Shown here: in pieces, positions 46,732 to 55,790 of the stretch
Layout: each line of letters opens with the position of its first letter
How positions within the stretch are numbered: position 1 is the first letter of the stretch
DNA from: Planococcus antarcticus DSM 14505
GTDB lineage: Bacteria > Bacillota > Bacilli > Bacillales_A > Planococcaceae
NCBI RefSeq assembly: GCF_001687565.2
Contig: NZ_CP016534.2
Coordinates: 2,236,501 to 2,300,500, forward strand
DNA length: 64,000 bases
Reading direction: 5' to 3'
Notes under the pieces: generated by a model
Database searches by the model: none
Seen by the model: the letters and a program-made list of their open reading frames with translations, nothing else
Told to the model about the DNA's origin: nothing
Translations under genes and position numbers: made by a program

Positions 46732-47293
46732 CGACAGGCACCTCCTGCTCGATGCATACTTTAAACGTTTCGCGCAATCCTTTAACGAGATGGAAATAAG
46801 GACTATTCTTTTTCTCTAATGATTTCAGCAAGTGATATGTTCCATCTTCTAGTACAGCAATTAAAATAGTAAAAGTTTGGGGAGCACGTGGGTCTCCTAT
46901 CCATTCTGCCGCATATAAAAACTCACAAATTAAAGGCAAAAAATCCGATAACTCTGAATCCGGCATTTCAAGACCGAACATTTCATATGACACTTTTAAT
47001 TTCGCTAACATTTGTCCGCGTTCTTTGGCATCTTCAAATTTAAAATAGGTCATAAACAAGGTGCTATCTTTATCAAAATCAAAAATATCAGTGTACATTT
47101 CTTGTATTTGATCCAAACTCATTTCATGCATTAAGTTCCAATATCTCCAAGCATGCTCATATGCTGGATGATCTACGTCAAACGATTCCTCGATTTGCGA
47201 AGGATGAAAATCGAGTTTTTCGGGATAGGTCAAGTGATGGGCTACAAAACCGAATGACTGTTTATAACGATAGAGTTTCTCTAAATTAATCAC
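46715..47293 (-). CDS. narJ: Nitrate reductase assembly chaperone NarJ
   Basis: 192 residues, all-helical TorD/NarJ-type chaperone. It holds apo-NarG for molybdenum-cofactor insertion and is not part of the final enzyme. The frame extends to 47461 inside narH, but GGAGGT lies 7 nt before a GTG at 47293 (VINLEKLYRYKQSFGF), which gives family length and an 8-nt overlap with the narH stop. Signature region YTDIFDFDKDSTLFMTYF. Confidence 0.92.
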   Translation of the reverse strand: MINLEKLYRYKQSFGFVAHHLTYPEKLDFHPSQIEESFDVDHPAYEHAWRYWNLMHEMSLDQIQEMYTDIFDFDKDSTLFMTYFKFEDAKERGQMLAKLKVSYEMFGLEMPDSELSDFLPLICEFLYAAEWIGDPRAPQTFTILIAVLEDGTYHLLKSLEKKNSPYFHLVKGLRETFKVCIEQEVPVDGNLR

Positions 47294-48875
47294 GCCATAT
47301 ACCTCCGTAGAAGTTTTCTTCGTAAATTTCTTTCCCCGTCTTCGTAGCTGTTCCAGTCGGGCTTGAAGAAGTTGCTGGACCACAACTGTCACAAGATCCA
47401 CCAGAATCGGTTCCCCAGCCGCCCATACCTTCAGTGTCATAGCCTTCCATCCCTTGAGCACGGTATGGGTTTACGCGACCTTCACGATGCGTAGTTGGAA
47501 TAACAAAACGGTCTTCGTATTTGGCAATCGCAAGTAATCGATACATTTTTTCTGTTTGATGAGCCGTCATGCCAATTCGTTCTAAGCGGCTTTCATCAAA
47601 CTCTTTTCCTGTAGTTTTAGCGCGCATATAAGAACGCATCATCGCCATACGTTGCAGAGATTTTTTTACTGTTTCTGTATCTCCAGCTGTCAGCATATTT
47701 GCCAAATACTGAATGGGTGTCCGCATTTCTTCAATAGCTGGGAAGATCATATCTGGATTTTTGATTGAATCTTTTCCTTCAAAATAATTCATGATTGGGC
47801 TAAGTGGTGGCACATACCAAACCATTGGCAAGGTACGATATTCCGGATGAAGCGGAAAAGCCAATTGATGTTCAATTGCTAATTTGTAGACAGGTGAATT
47901 TTGAGCTGCTTCGATCCAATCTTCTGAAATGCCATCTTTTCTAGCCACAGCGATCATCTCAGGATCGAACGGATCGATAAACAAATCACATTGCGCTTTA
48001 TACAAATCTTTTTCATCCGGTGTAGAAGCAACTTCTAAGACACGATCTGCATCATATAGAAGAACCCCTAAATAACGAATGCGTCCTGTACATGTTTCCG
48101 AACACACTGTTGGTAATCCTGACTCAATACGTGGGAAACAGAATGTACATTTTTCGGCTTTATTGGTCTGCCAGTTAAAGTAAACTTTTTTGTACGGGCA
48201 ACCTGTCATGCAATAGCGCCAGCCACGACAAGCTTCTTGGTCAACTAACACAATGCCATCTTCTTCACGCTTATAAATTGCTCCAGAAGGACAGCTTGCT
48301 ACACAGCTCGGGTTTAAACAGTGTTCGCACAGTCTTGGCAAATAAACCATAAACGCTTTGTCGAAATTGAATTTAATTTCTTCTTCGATTTTTTGGATAT
48401 TTGGATCAAGCGGGCCTGTAATATGCGCTCCTGCTAAATCATCTTCCCAGTTCGGACCCCATTCAAGGTCCATTTTTTTCCCAGTAATAGCTGAATGTGC
48501 ACGTGCCACCGGTGAATGTTCCAATTCACCGGCATTGGTCAAGTGCTCATAATTATAGGTCCAAGGCTCATAATAATCTTTCATTTCTGGCATATCGGGG
48601 TTGTAAAAGATTTTCCCTAATGCAATTTTCGATAATTTATTGCCTGACTTTAACTCTAACTTCCCTTTTCGAAGTTGCCAGCCGCCTTTATAAAGCTCTT
48701 GGTCTTCCCAGCGCTTCGGATAACCAATACCCGGTTTTGTTTCTACGTTGTTAAACCACATATACTCGGCACCTTTACGGTTGGTCCAAGTTGTTTTGCA
48801 TGTGACACTACACGTATGACAGCCGATGCATTTATCTAAATTCATCACCATTGCTACTTGTGCTTTAATCTTCAA
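47286..48875 (-). CDS. narH: Respiratory nitrate reductase beta subunit
   Basis: 529-residue iron-sulfur subunit relaying electrons from NarI haem to NarG. Cysteine sets: CIGCHTCSVTC near residue 16, CEHCLNPSCVASC near 180, CRGWRYCMTGC near 213 (Trp replacing the second Cys marks the [3Fe-4S] cluster), and CTFC plus CSETC. The start is a TTG at 48875 (LKIKAQVAMVMN) with AGGAGGT 8 nt upstream; it overlaps narG by 11 nt. The open frame starts three codons earlier at another TTG. Confidence 0.97.
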   Translation of the reverse strand: MKIKAQVAMVMNLDKCIGCHTCSVTCKTTWTNRKGAEYMWFNNVETKPGIGYPKRWEDQELYKGGWQLRKGKLELKSGNKLSKIALGKIFYNPDMPEMKDYYEPWTYNYEHLTNAGELEHSPVARAHSAITGKKMDLEWGPNWEDDLAGAHITGPLDPNIQKIEEEIKFNFDKAFMVYLPRLCEHCLNPSCVASCPSGAIYKREEDGIVLVDQEACRGWRYCMTGCPYKKVYFNWQTNKAEKCTFCFPRIESGLPTVCSETCTGRIRYLGVLLYDADRVLEVASTPDEKDLYKAQCDLFIDPFDPEMIAVARKDGISEDWIEAAQNSPVYKLAIEHQLAFPLHPEYRTLPMVWYVPPLSPIMNYFEGKDSIKNPDMIFPAIEEMRTPIQYLANMLTAGDTETVKKSLQRMAMMRSYMRAKTTGKEFDESRLERIGMTAHQTEKMYRLLAIAKYEDRFVIPTTHREGRVNPYRAQGMEGYDTEGMGGWGTDSGGSCDSCGPATSSSPTGTATKTGKEIYEENFYGGIWRD

Positions 48876-51800
48876 GCCAGTCAACCTCCTTCATTTTTCG
48901 AACTGCTACGTATTCATCACGCTGATTGCCGATGGGGCCATAGTAGTTAAAACCATAGCTGAGTTGAGCGTATCCGCCGACCATTTGCGTGGGCTTCATA
49001 TGGATGCGTGTCGGCGCATTATGACTGCCGCCTCGTGTATCCGTAATTTCAGAGCCTGGTACTTGAATATGCTTGTCTTGTGCATGGTACATGAACATTG
49101 TGCCTCTTGGCATACGGTGACTGACAACAGCACGGGCCGTAACTACACCGTTTCGGTTGTATACTTCGAGCCATGCATTATCATCGATATCGTGTGCTTT
49201 CGCGTCTTCGTTATTAATCCAAACAGTCGGACCTCCACGGAATAACGTCAGCATATGCTGATTATCTTGGTAAGTAGAGTGGATATTCCATTTTCCGTGA
49301 GGTGTTAAGTAACGCAGGACGAGTGAATCTACGCCACCTTTTATTTTTTTATCGTTCTTTCCAAAAACCATTGGAGGCAATGTTGGTTTATATATTGGCA
49401 GTGCTTCCCCGTATTGCTGGAAAATTTCATGGTCAATATAGAAATGCTGTCTGCCTGTCAATGTCCGGAATGGTACCAAACGCTCAATATTGGTTGTAAA
49501 TGGTGAATAACGTCTGCCCATTTTGTTTGATCCACTAAACACGGGTGTTGGAATAACTTCACGTGGTTGAACCGTAATGCTTTGGAAGGTGATTTTCTCT
49601 GCCGCGCGATCGGCAGAAATATCTCTCAGTTCGACACCTGTATCTTTTTCAGCTTCAATATACGCTTTTTGTGAAACTCGGCCATTCGTTGCTGAAGATA
49701 AATTCAACATAGCATCTGCCACTTGTCGAGCAGTTTGGATTTTCGGTAAGCCGTTTTTGATTGAGTCATCGAAATGGGTCCCATTAATATGCTTCAATTC
49801 TTCATACTCTTCTGCTACAGAAAAACTCACACCGTGTGCACCGGTTTTACCAATGGATAAATTGGGTCCAAGTGTAATGTATTTATCATAAATCTTCGTA
49901 AAATCTCGTTCTACGATACTGAAGTTTGGCATAGTTTTTCCTGGTATCGCTTCGATTTCTCCCTTTGCCCAATCTTTCACGACTCCCATAGGCTGTGAAA
50001 TTTCACTGATCGAGTCATGCGCAAGAGGTGTAATCACGACATCTTTGTAAACACCAGGTAAATGGGTTCCTGCCATTTCTGAGAATTTTTCAGCTAATTT
50101 CGCGTAAATGTCCCAATCAGAACGAGACTCCCAAAGTGGATTTACTGCAGGATTAAATGGATGAACAAAAGGATGCATATCAGTTGAAGATAGATCCGTT
50201 TTTTCATACCAAGTTGCTGCTGGTAACACAATATCTGCATACAGTGGTGTTGACGTCATCCGAAAATCAAGTGCCACCATCAAGTCCAGTTTTCCTTCTA
50301 CATCTTCTCGCCACACAATTTCTTCTGGCTTTTCAGTAACGTTCGGTTCAGCCAACAAGCCATCTGAAGCGCCTAAAAGATGCTTCATGAAATATTCTTG
50401 ACCTTTAGCAGAACTTGAAATCAAGTTTGAGCGCCAAATAAATAACGTTCTCGGGAAATTTTCCGGTGCTCCTGGATCTTCTATTGCAAATTTGGTTTTG
50501 CGTGATGTCACTTGTTCTACCGCGTAATCAATAATTTCTTTATTCGTTTTAGCACCTTTTTCAGCGGCTTCTTCTGCAAACAGCAAGCTGTTTTTGTCAA
50601 ATTGTGGATAAGAAGGAAGCCATCCTAATCTTGCTGCTAATACGTTGTAATCAGCCGGATGCTGATACGCAACATCTTCAGCAAGTGGTGAGGTTAATGC
50701 ATCTGTGCCGCTTTCTTCATATCTCCATTGTTCAGTTGCAAAGTAAAAGAAAGAAGTCGCATTTTGCAATCTTGCCGGACCTTGCCAATCTTTGGCAAAA
50801 GCAATCGATGACCAGCCTTCAATCGGACGACATTTTTCTTGTCCAACGTAATGAGCCCAACCACCCCCATTAACACCTTGAGACGCTGTCAAAATAACTA
50901 AGTTTAAAATCGCACGATAAATCGTGTCGCTATTAAACCAGTGGTTGATTCCTGCCCCCATAATAATCATGGAACGTCCACCCGTATCAAGTGAGTTTTG
51001 CGCAAATTCGCGCGCAATTTGTGTCACAATTGACGCTTTTACGGAAGTGACTTTTTCCTGCCAAGCCGGCGTGTAATGGGATGTTTCATCATCATAACCT
51101 TTTGCATTATGTTCACTGTCGATGCGGATAATTCCATATTGACTCATCATCAAGTCGTAGACAGTTGCAGCGTAACGTTCGGTGCCATCCGCTAACTGGA
51201 CTTTTCTAGCTGGAATGACACGTTTGAAGACACCGTTTCCTTGATTATCAAAATACGGGAAAACGATTTCCTTCCATTCTTCTTGGTGACCTTCAACACT
51301 CATCGCTGGTTCTACTTTTGAACCATCTTCATTTTCAAGAATTAAGTTCCATTTCTTGTCTTCTTCCCAACGCTGCCCCATCGTTCCATTTGGAACAATT
51401 AATTTATCAGCTACTTCGTCAAAAATTACTGGTTTCCACTCTGCATGTTGCGACGTGTCGCCCAAATCACTAGCACGCAAAAAGCGTCCACCTTTCAACG
51501 TGTCTTCATGCGGATCTAATAAAATCATAAATGGCATGTCTGTAAATTGTTTTGCATAATTGATAAACATCGGTTCTTGACGTTGCTGATAAAACTCATC
51601 CAAAATAACATGCGTCATCGCTTGCGCTAACGCAGCATCCGTTCCAGGGTGAGGAGCTAGCCAGTTGTCCGCAAATTTTACGTTTTCTGCATAGTCAGGC
51701 GCAACAGATACAACTTTCGTTCCTTTATAGCGAACTTCTGTCATGAAATGCGCATCCGGCGTTCTGGTCATTGGCACGTTTGAACCCCACATCATTAAGT

Positions 51801-52539
51801 AACCTGCGTTATACCAATCTGATGATTCTGGTACATCTGTTTGTTCTCCCCAAATTTGAGGAGATGCCGGAGGAAGATCGGCGTACCAGTCGTAAAAACT
51901 CAACATTTCTCCGCCGAGAAGCGAGATGAAACGCGCTCCCGAAGCGTAGCTGACCATAGACATCGCGGGAATTGGTGTAAATCCAGCCACGCGATCTGGT
52001 CCATATTTTTGAATCGTGTAAATTAATTGTGCCGCTATTAATTCCAGTGCATCGTCCCAATTGACACGGATATGACCGCCTTTTCCGCGTGCAGATTTGT
52101 AAAACGTGGCTTTTTCAGGGTCTTCTACAATACTTGCCCAAGCATCCACTGGATTCGAGTGACTCGCACGAGCTGCTTTCCAGAGTCTCCAAAGTCTCCC
52201 GCGCATATAAGGATACTTAACGCGCAGTGGACTATATTCATACCAAGAAAACGTAGCACCCCTTGGACAACCGCGTGGTTCAAATTCCGGCATATCAGGT
52301 CCACAAGATGGATAATCGATTTGTTGGTTTTCCCAAGTAATGATTCCGTTCTTCACAAACACTTTCCAACTGCATGATCCTGTACAGTTTACACCGTGTG
52401 TTGTGCGTACCACTTTATCGTGTGACCATCTTTGGCGATACATATTTTCCCAATCTCGACTTTTTTCCTCCAAGATCGACCAACTGCCCGAATAACTTTC
52501 GACAGGCTTAAAGAAATTTAAACCAAACTTTTTCTTCAT
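48865..52539 (-). CDS. narG: Respiratory nitrate reductase alpha subunit
   Basis: 1224-residue molybdo-bis(MGD) catalytic subunit reducing nitrate to nitrite at the inner membrane face. FS0 ligands are H48, C52, C56 and C91 (THGVNCTGSC; RGCPRG). The molybdopterin-binding segment SDWYNAGYLMMWGSNVPMTR contains the conserved Asp expected to bind Mo. No twin-arginine signal is seen, normal for NarG. GAAGGAG lies about 11 nt before the ATG. First gene of narGHJI; each junction overlaps, indicating tightly coupled translation. Confidence 0.98.
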   Translation of the reverse strand: MKKKFGLNFFKPVESYSGSWSILEEKSRDWENMYRQRWSHDKVVRTTHGVNCTGSCSWKVFVKNGIITWENQQIDYPSCGPDMPEFEPRGCPRGATFSWYEYSPLRVKYPYMRGRLWRLWKAARASHSNPVDAWASIVEDPEKATFYKSARGKGGHIRVNWDDALELIAAQLIYTIQKYGPDRVAGFTPIPAMSMVSYASGARFISLLGGEMLSFYDWYADLPPASPQIWGEQTDVPESSDWYNAGYLMMWGSNVPMTRTPDAHFMTEVRYKGTKVVSVAPDYAENVKFADNWLAPHPGTDAALAQAMTHVILDEFYQQRQEPMFINYAKQFTDMPFMILLDPHEDTLKGGRFLRASDLGDTSQHAEWKPVIFDEVADKLIVPNGTMGQRWEEDKKWNLILENEDGSKVEPAMSVEGHQEEWKEIVFPYFDNQGNGVFKRVIPARKVQLADGTERYAATVYDLMMSQYGIIRIDSEHNAKGYDDETSHYTPAWQEKVTSVKASIVTQIAREFAQNSLDTGGRSMIIMGAGINHWFNSDTIYRAILNLVILTASQGVNGGGWAHYVGQEKCRPIEGWSSIAFAKDWQGPARLQNATSFFYFATEQWRYEESGTDALTSPLAEDVAYQHPADYNVLAARLGWLPSYPQFDKNSLLFAEEAAEKGAKTNKEIIDYAVEQVTSRKTKFAIEDPGAPENFPRTLFIWRSNLISSSAKGQEYFMKHLLGASDGLLAEPNVTEKPEEIVWREDVEGKLDLMVALDFRMTSTPLYADIVLPAATWYEKTDLSSTDMHPFVHPFNPAVNPLWESRSDWDIYAKLAEKFSEMAGTHLPGVYKDVVITPLAHDSISEISQPMGVVKDWAKGEIEAIPGKTMPNFSIVERDFTKIYDKYITLGPNLSIGKTGAHGVSFSVAEEYEELKHINGTHFDDSIKNGLPKIQTARQVADAMLNLSSATNGRVSQKAYIEAEKDTGVELRDISADRAAEKITFQSITVQPREVIPTPVFSGSNKMGRRYSPFTTNIERLVPFRTLTGRQHFYIDHEIFQQYGEALPIYKPTLPPMVFGKNDKKIKGGVDSLVLRYLTPHGKWNIHSTYQDNQHMLTLFRGGPTVWINNEDAKAHDIDDNAWLEVYNRNGVVTARAVVSHRMPRGTMFMYHAQDKHIQVPGSEITDTRGGSHNAPTRIHMKPTQMVGGYAQLSYGFNYYGPIGNQRDEYVAVRKMKEVDWLED

Positions 52540-52641
52540 CGCTTATACCACTCCTTCTCAGAATGAAAGACATTGAAGGGAATCAATTACAAATTCATTC
52601 GTATACCTTTATTATGTTAGTCACCAATACAAGTTCACATT

Positions 52642-52674
52642 AGGGAATGTCCTATAGAACCCCCGGAATTCCCT
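52642..52674 (-). promoter_or_regulatory. Paired AGGG-N4-CCCT-type boxes upstream of narG (proposed NreC sites)
   Basis: A good palindrome TAGGG-AATG-TCCTA (core 52642-52653) and a weaker CCGG-AATT-CCCT (52663-52674) have centres 21 bp apart. A -10-like CATAAT (minus strand, 52616-52611) starts 31.5 bp from the nearer centre, the same geometry as at narK. Confidence 0.55.
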
Positions 52675-52906
52675 TGTTCATTGAAAATTGAGACTACCCT
52701 ATTCTGTCTATTTCGTTATTCATTAGCTTATTTTCGATAATTTTCGAGAAAACGCTCCGAGCATTATGTTTATTTTCTACCTTCAGCTATAAATAGAAAA
52801 CGTCATTTACTAAACTAGTTGTTCACTTTTATGAAGTTCAACTTACAGAATACTTAATTTCCCTAGAATCTCTTATCGCTTAAACTCTTATTCCAGATAC
52901 CCGATT

Positions 52907-52940
52907 AGGGAGTTCCCTCTTTCGACAAAGGAAATGCCCT
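52907..52940 (+). promoter_or_regulatory. Paired AGGG-N4-CCCT-type boxes upstream of the hemerythrin gene (proposed NreC sites)
   Basis: Boxes AGGG-AGTT-CCCT (52907-52918) and AGGA-AATG-CCCT (52929-52940) have centres 22 bp apart. A -10-like TATACT (52970-52975) starts 35.5 bp from the nearer centre. Between these and the narG boxes (52675-52906) the 457-bp divergent region is AT-rich with no gene. Confidence 0.55.
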
Positions 52941-52996
52941 AGCTAGAAAATCAAGAGTTTTAGTCATGTTATACTAAAAAAAAATGAGGGGAATGA

Positions 52997-53428
52997 ATGA
53001 TTATGTCAGGACCATCTTTGCGCCAGTTGCATGCGCATCATGCCATCCATCAAGGCGCCTTATCTGGAGCATTAACAAAAACCGAAGAAGTAGAAGACTT
53101 ATTGAGAGCAAAAGAATTTGAAGTTGCCCGTCAAGCAGCAGATCATTTATTGGAGTTTTGGGAAACGCGCATAATCAGCCACGCTGATGCGGAAGAAGAA
53201 GGATTTTATCAAGAAATGATCCAACAAAATTCAGAACTCAAGAAACCTGTTGCCGATTTAACGCGCGATCACGATATTTTGCGTATCATTGCTGCTGATA
53301 TTAAACAATTACTTGTCGAAGAAGGACTTAGTTACGAAGTGATGAAACAATTTCACGCGCTACTCGTAGTGAATGCCATTCATAGCCGCGAAGAAGAGCG
53401 CATGTTGCTTCAGGAGCCTTCGGTATGA
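52997..53428 (+). CDS. Hemerythrin-like domain protein, divergent from narG
   Basis: 143 residues. Di-iron ligand candidates: His cluster in LHAHHAIHQG, HxxxE in SHADAEEEGFY, His in TRDHDILR, HxxxE in IHSREEERML. This is a separate protein from the hemerythrin at 43.3-43.8 kb. GAGGGGA lies 4 nt before the ATG at 52997; a second ATG is at 53003. Its stop overlaps the next gene as ATGA. The upstream boxes suggest control together with narG. Confidence 0.85.
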   Translation: MIMSGPSLRQLHAHHAIHQGALSGALTKTEEVEDLLRAKEFEVARQAADHLLEFWETRIISHADAEEEGFYQEMIQQNSELKKPVADLTRDHDILRIIAADIKQLLVEEGLSYEVMKQFHALLVVNAIHSREEERMLLQEPSV

Positions 53429-55275
53429 TCAAGACAATTGGAAGAAACGACTTATGTCATTGCAATAGCGGCAAAAAATACAAAAAATGCTGTGGAGCAA
53501 ACCATTCTTCAAAACTAATGATGGAAGAACAAAATAAAGTGCTACAGGGATTGTTACAGGAATTTTTCGAAAATCACCCACGATCATCTGAGCAGAAAGA
53601 GTTGCTGAAATGGAAAGATCAAGTTGAAAATATTCTCGTCCCGCTTTATGGAGAAGATAAAGCCAATGGTATTATTGGAGACATCTTTTTCTTTTCAGAA
53701 CGTGTCGATGTATGGAATTCTTTTATCGAACTTAAAATCCTTAAAGAAGCGCGAACACAGATAAAACAAATTCTCAACTCTTGGATCAATCCTTTGTTTA
53801 TGGCAGGAGAAGTTCTATCCATTTCTAATTACTGTGCGCAAGTTCGCGATTTATTATCTGAAGAAATTATGGAAATTGAAGTGAACGAATCATTCTCTGT
53901 AGAAGTTGGAAATATTGTTACTGGATTTTACTTACCGGATGTTCGAGTCGGAAATCAATTTTTAATGGTACTAAACAGCTTAACTGTTGCAGTTGATGTC
54001 AACGATGGCAGCATTTCAAAACTCAAAGAAATGTATGAAAGCTCTGAACTCAGTACAGTGCCAGATTTTTATAAATACAATATACTTGCTGTTTATCAAA
54101 TCTTAAGCAGCGGTCTTCTTGGCGCTGAGCAAGTATCTTCAACAGTTCTTGAAAAGGTTGAAGAACTAGAGAATTTTCTTATTGAACATGATTTAAAAAG
54201 CGATGAATTAATCGAAGTCTTTTTCCATTATTTAGAGCCTCTTGCAGAAATCCCTAAAGAAGCCATTGCAGGAGCGATTCAATTCGCTATCGATCACCAA
54301 TTAGTCCAATTGAATTGGAACCTCGAAAAAACAGCTCACTCCTTTTCGGTAAATACCGAAAACTTAACTCGTTTTAAAGATGAACTTGGCTCTTTTTATC
54401 ATGTGGCTATTCGCAATAAAGATGATGATGAAGAAAAAGAAGCCGTTTATGCATTTGAAGTAGGAACAGATCCAAAAGGCAATGAATTGCAGAATTGGCA
54501 ATTGTATATGTATCTAAAAAATGCGACTATTACGAGTGAAAATGAATTAAAACGCCAAATGGAGTATTATCACGGTAAATCTTATGAACCGAAAACGAAA
54601 AGTGAAAATGCTCAATTACTTGCCTACGCTGCTTACACAAGCATCAATCGTACTGAGGATTTAGAAAAAATTCAGCAACTAGATCCGAAAAACACGGATG
54701 CTTTACTATTAGAAGCTGAAGTAGAAATTGTTTTAACACGGAAAGAGCAACTACTTGGACAAGCAATTGCTAGCGGAAAAGAATGCTTTGAACCAGAAAT
54801 GGATGTGGCATGGCTTTATGTTCCAAACCGCCCCTATTTACGTGCGTTGTTTTTACTTGGAAATTTTTATTGGGAGCAAGCACGATTTGAAGAAGCGTTT
54901 CCCATTTATTACGAAGTGCTGAGCTTAAACCCGGGTGATCATCAAGGAGCAAGGTATTTAGCCACCTCCACGTTAATTGCGCTTGGCCGTCTTGAAGAAG
55001 CACAGAGTCTTATTAGCCACTATGAAGAAGAACTCAGTGATAATGCTTTCTACGCTTGGTTTAAATGGTCTATTGAACGACAAAAAGGCATACTTTCTCA
55101 AACGGCTCAAACTCTTTATGAAGAAGCCATCGATCAAAATCCCTATGTAAAAAAATACGCAGAAAAATGGAATGCTGCTTTGCCTTATCCGAAATCAGTT
55201 GTCATTACCCCACGCTCTCCTGAAGAAGCAAAATTAATCTGGACATTTTTAGCCCCGACTCTTGAAGGTCGATAA
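53425..55275 (+). CDS. SEC-C zinc-motif and TPR-repeat protein
   Basis: 616 residues. The N-terminal SEC-C motif (GRNDLCHCNSGKKYKKCCG) has the CxC...CC zinc pattern also seen at the SecA C-terminus. The middle of about 300 residues is helical and acidic with no known domain. TPR-like repeats occupy about residues 420-560 (PYLRALFLLGNFYWEQARFE; QGARYLATSTLIALGRLEEA). No signal peptide, so cytosolic. It starts within the hemerythrin stop (ATGA), so the pair is translated together. A chaperone or adaptor role is possible; none is shown. Confidence 0.85.
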   Translation: MIKTIGRNDLCHCNSGKKYKKCCGANHSSKLMMEEQNKVLQGLLQEFFENHPRSSEQKELLKWKDQVENILVPLYGEDKANGIIGDIFFFSERVDVWNSFIELKILKEARTQIKQILNSWINPLFMAGEVLSISNYCAQVRDLLSEEIMEIEVNESFSVEVGNIVTGFYLPDVRVGNQFLMVLNSLTVAVDVNDGSISKLKEMYESSELSTVPDFYKYNILAVYQILSSGLLGAEQVSSTVLEKVEELENFLIEHDLKSDELIEVFFHYLEPLAEIPKEAIAGAIQFAIDHQLVQLNWNLEKTAHSFSVNTENLTRFKDELGSFYHVAIRNKDDDEEKEAVYAFEVGTDPKGNELQNWQLYMYLKNATITSENELKRQMEYYHGKSYEPKTKSENAQLLAYAAYTSINRTEDLEKIQQLDPKNTDALLLEAEVEIVLTRKEQLLGQAIASGKECFEPEMDVAWLYVPNRPYLRALFLLGNFYWEQARFEEAFPIYYEVLSLNPGDHQGARYLATSTLIALGRLEEAQSLISHYEEELSDNAFYAWFKWSIERQKGILSQTAQTLYEEAIDQNPYVKKYAEKWNAALPYPKSVVITPRSPEEAKLIWTFLAPTLEGR

Positions 55276-55312
55276 GCATAACACAAGCAACTTCAGGAAA
55301 ATTAAAAATTTT

Positions 55313-55351
55313 AAAAGGCTGCATCTTCTGAAATAGAAGATGCAGCCTTTT
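55313..55351. terminator. Bidirectional terminator after the SEC-C/TPR gene
   Basis: AAAAGGCTGCATCTTCT pairs with AGAAGATGCAGCCTTTT, a 17-bp perfect stem with a 5-nt loop. Confidence 0.94.
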
Positions 55352-55369
55352 AAATTTGTCTTTAAACAT

Positions 55370-55612
55370 TCAGCTATTGATTGAACTTGTTTGATTATCG
55401 TCTTTCGCAGAATCAAAATTACCTTGTCCGACTCTGCGCCGGATTTCTTCTTCTGTCAATTTACTGCCGATGGGTCCTGTTGGAATATTAGTAGAGCTCC
55501 CTTCTGTTTCTGCACGCTCAACGCGAGCAAAGCCAGCATTTGTTTGACGCCCGATACGCTCTCTTTCGGTCCTGCTTGAATAGGTTTCTTCTGGTTTTTT
55601 TTCAGCAGCCAT
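55370..55612 (-). CDS. Small hydrophilic protein of unknown function
   Basis: 80 residues, highly charged, no cysteine, no hydrophobic segment. It is rich in Arg, Glu, Thr and Ser (SSRTERERIGRQTNAGF; KLTEEEIRRRVGQGNFD), which suggests disorder. A strong ribosome site GGAGGA precedes the ATG, and it ends at a shared terminator, so I consider it real. No family recognised. Confidence 0.65.
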   Translation of the reverse strand: MAAEKKPEETYSSRTERERIGRQTNAGFARVERAETEGSSTNIPTGPIGSKLTEEEIRRRVGQGNFDSAKDDNQTSSINS

Positions 55613-55790
55613 TGAAATTCCTCCTTCTAACTAATTGCTTTGCAAATTTCACAGAATTTTAGTCTACCAGAAAAATGAATATATACACACTTACCATAGC
55701 ATTTATTTTCTGATTATTCAAAACAAAAAACTTTAGCCAGCCTGCTAATTAGTAATTGACTAAGGTTTTCCCTTATAAGCTTTTAAGGAT

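Noticed and set aside
52573..52586. TTGAA-GGGA-ATCAA, one mismatch from the Fnr box TTGAT-N4-ATCAA, near narG
   Set aside because: With the -10-like CATAAT at 52611-52616 it would lie downstream of the transcription start, an unlikely place for activation; single occurrence and no similar box at narK.
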